Shown: positions 63,887-64,000 of the stretch, one piece after another
How the letters are laid out: every line of letters begins with the position of its first letter
Numbering within the stretch: position 1 is the stretch's first letter
Source: Eopsaltria australis
Taxonomy: Eukaryota; Chordata; Aves; Passeriformes; Petroicidae
Reading direction: 5' to 3'
Assembly (NCBI GenBank): GCA_034509425.1
Contig: JAVTVJ010000070.1
Span: 1,302,001-1,366,000, forward strand
Length of the DNA: 64,000 nt
Made by a program: the position numbers and the translations under genes
Notes under the pieces: model-generated
What the model was told of the DNA's origin: nothing
What the model saw: the letters and a program-made list of their open reading frames with translations, nothing else
Databases searched by the model: none

Positions 63887-64000
63887 TGTGGTGGGTCAGC
63901 CTTGGTTAACAGCTGAACCCCCACCCAGCTGCTCACTCCTGCCCTCAGGGAGAGAAAATAGGAAGAACAAGAATGAGAAAGCTCATAGGTCAAGCTAAAG
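63887..64000 (+). mobile_element. Start of a second bird endogenous retrovirus LTR, cut by the window end
   Basis: From TGTGGTGGGTCAGCCTTGG onward the sequence resembles the beginning of a common bird LTR family, with AGGGAGAGAAAATAGG and AGCTCATAGGTCAAG as further matching blocks. The first bases are TG, as expected for an LTR end. The other end, the target duplication and any internal region lie beyond the window. It is a different family from the LTR at 51758. Strand is given on the assumption that TGTGGTGG is the 5' end. Confidence 0.65.

Noticed and set aside
1..64000. CRISPR arrays, operons, phage or bacterial features
   Set aside because: No spaced direct repeats, ribosome-binding sites or dense coding layout; the CR1 and LTR content shows a vertebrate nuclear genome.

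Overview
The window looks like ordinary, gene-poor vertebrate nuclear DNA, almost certainly from a bird. It is AT-rich and CpG-poor, has no long unexplained reading frame, and its only recognisable coding homology is retrotransposon reverse transcriptase. The bird call rests on CR1 LINE copies of several ages, a solo LTR of a type I know as abundant in bird genomes, and the start of a second bird-type LTR at the right edge. A passerine is plausible but not proven. I find no host exon, RNA gene, CRISPR array or operon-like structure, and read the window as intergenic or deep intronic sequence. All family calls are from recognition, not from a search.

Layout. Positions 1-15 kb are mostly featureless, with a probable MIR relic near 7.7 kb and a tandem duplication at 10664-11236 whose first copy differs almost only by small deletions. 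A young CR1 3' end lies at 15095-15337, and a second tandem duplication (464 and 436 bp units) at 17247-18146. From 23.6 to 39.7 kb there is a graveyard of decayed CR1 pieces in both orientations (23.6, 25.6-26.4, 28.2-28.6, 31.2, 33.6-33.8, 34.7, 36.1-36.6 and 39.4-39.6 kb) plus a MIR-like piece at 35.6 kb. Positions 39.7-48.8 kb are almost repeat-free apart from microsatellites, two perfect hairpins and a weak MIR-like stretch.

The right third holds the best-preserved elements: a 5'-truncated CR1 on the plus strand at about 48855-50107, with reverse transcriptase motifs A, B and C, one nonsense codon and one frameshift; a solo LTR at 51758-52220 with TG...CA ends and a 5-bp target duplication; a GGAA microsatellite of about 190 bp at 56757-56946; a 5'-truncated CR1 on the minus strand at about 60868-62460 that still holds a 515-codon open frame with a damaged motif A; and an LTR start at 63887 that runs off the window.

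I see no set of genes working together and no new biological system. The points most worth checking are the two tandem duplications (real duplication or assembly artefact), the long GGAA array, the dated LTR insertion and the surviving CR1 frame.
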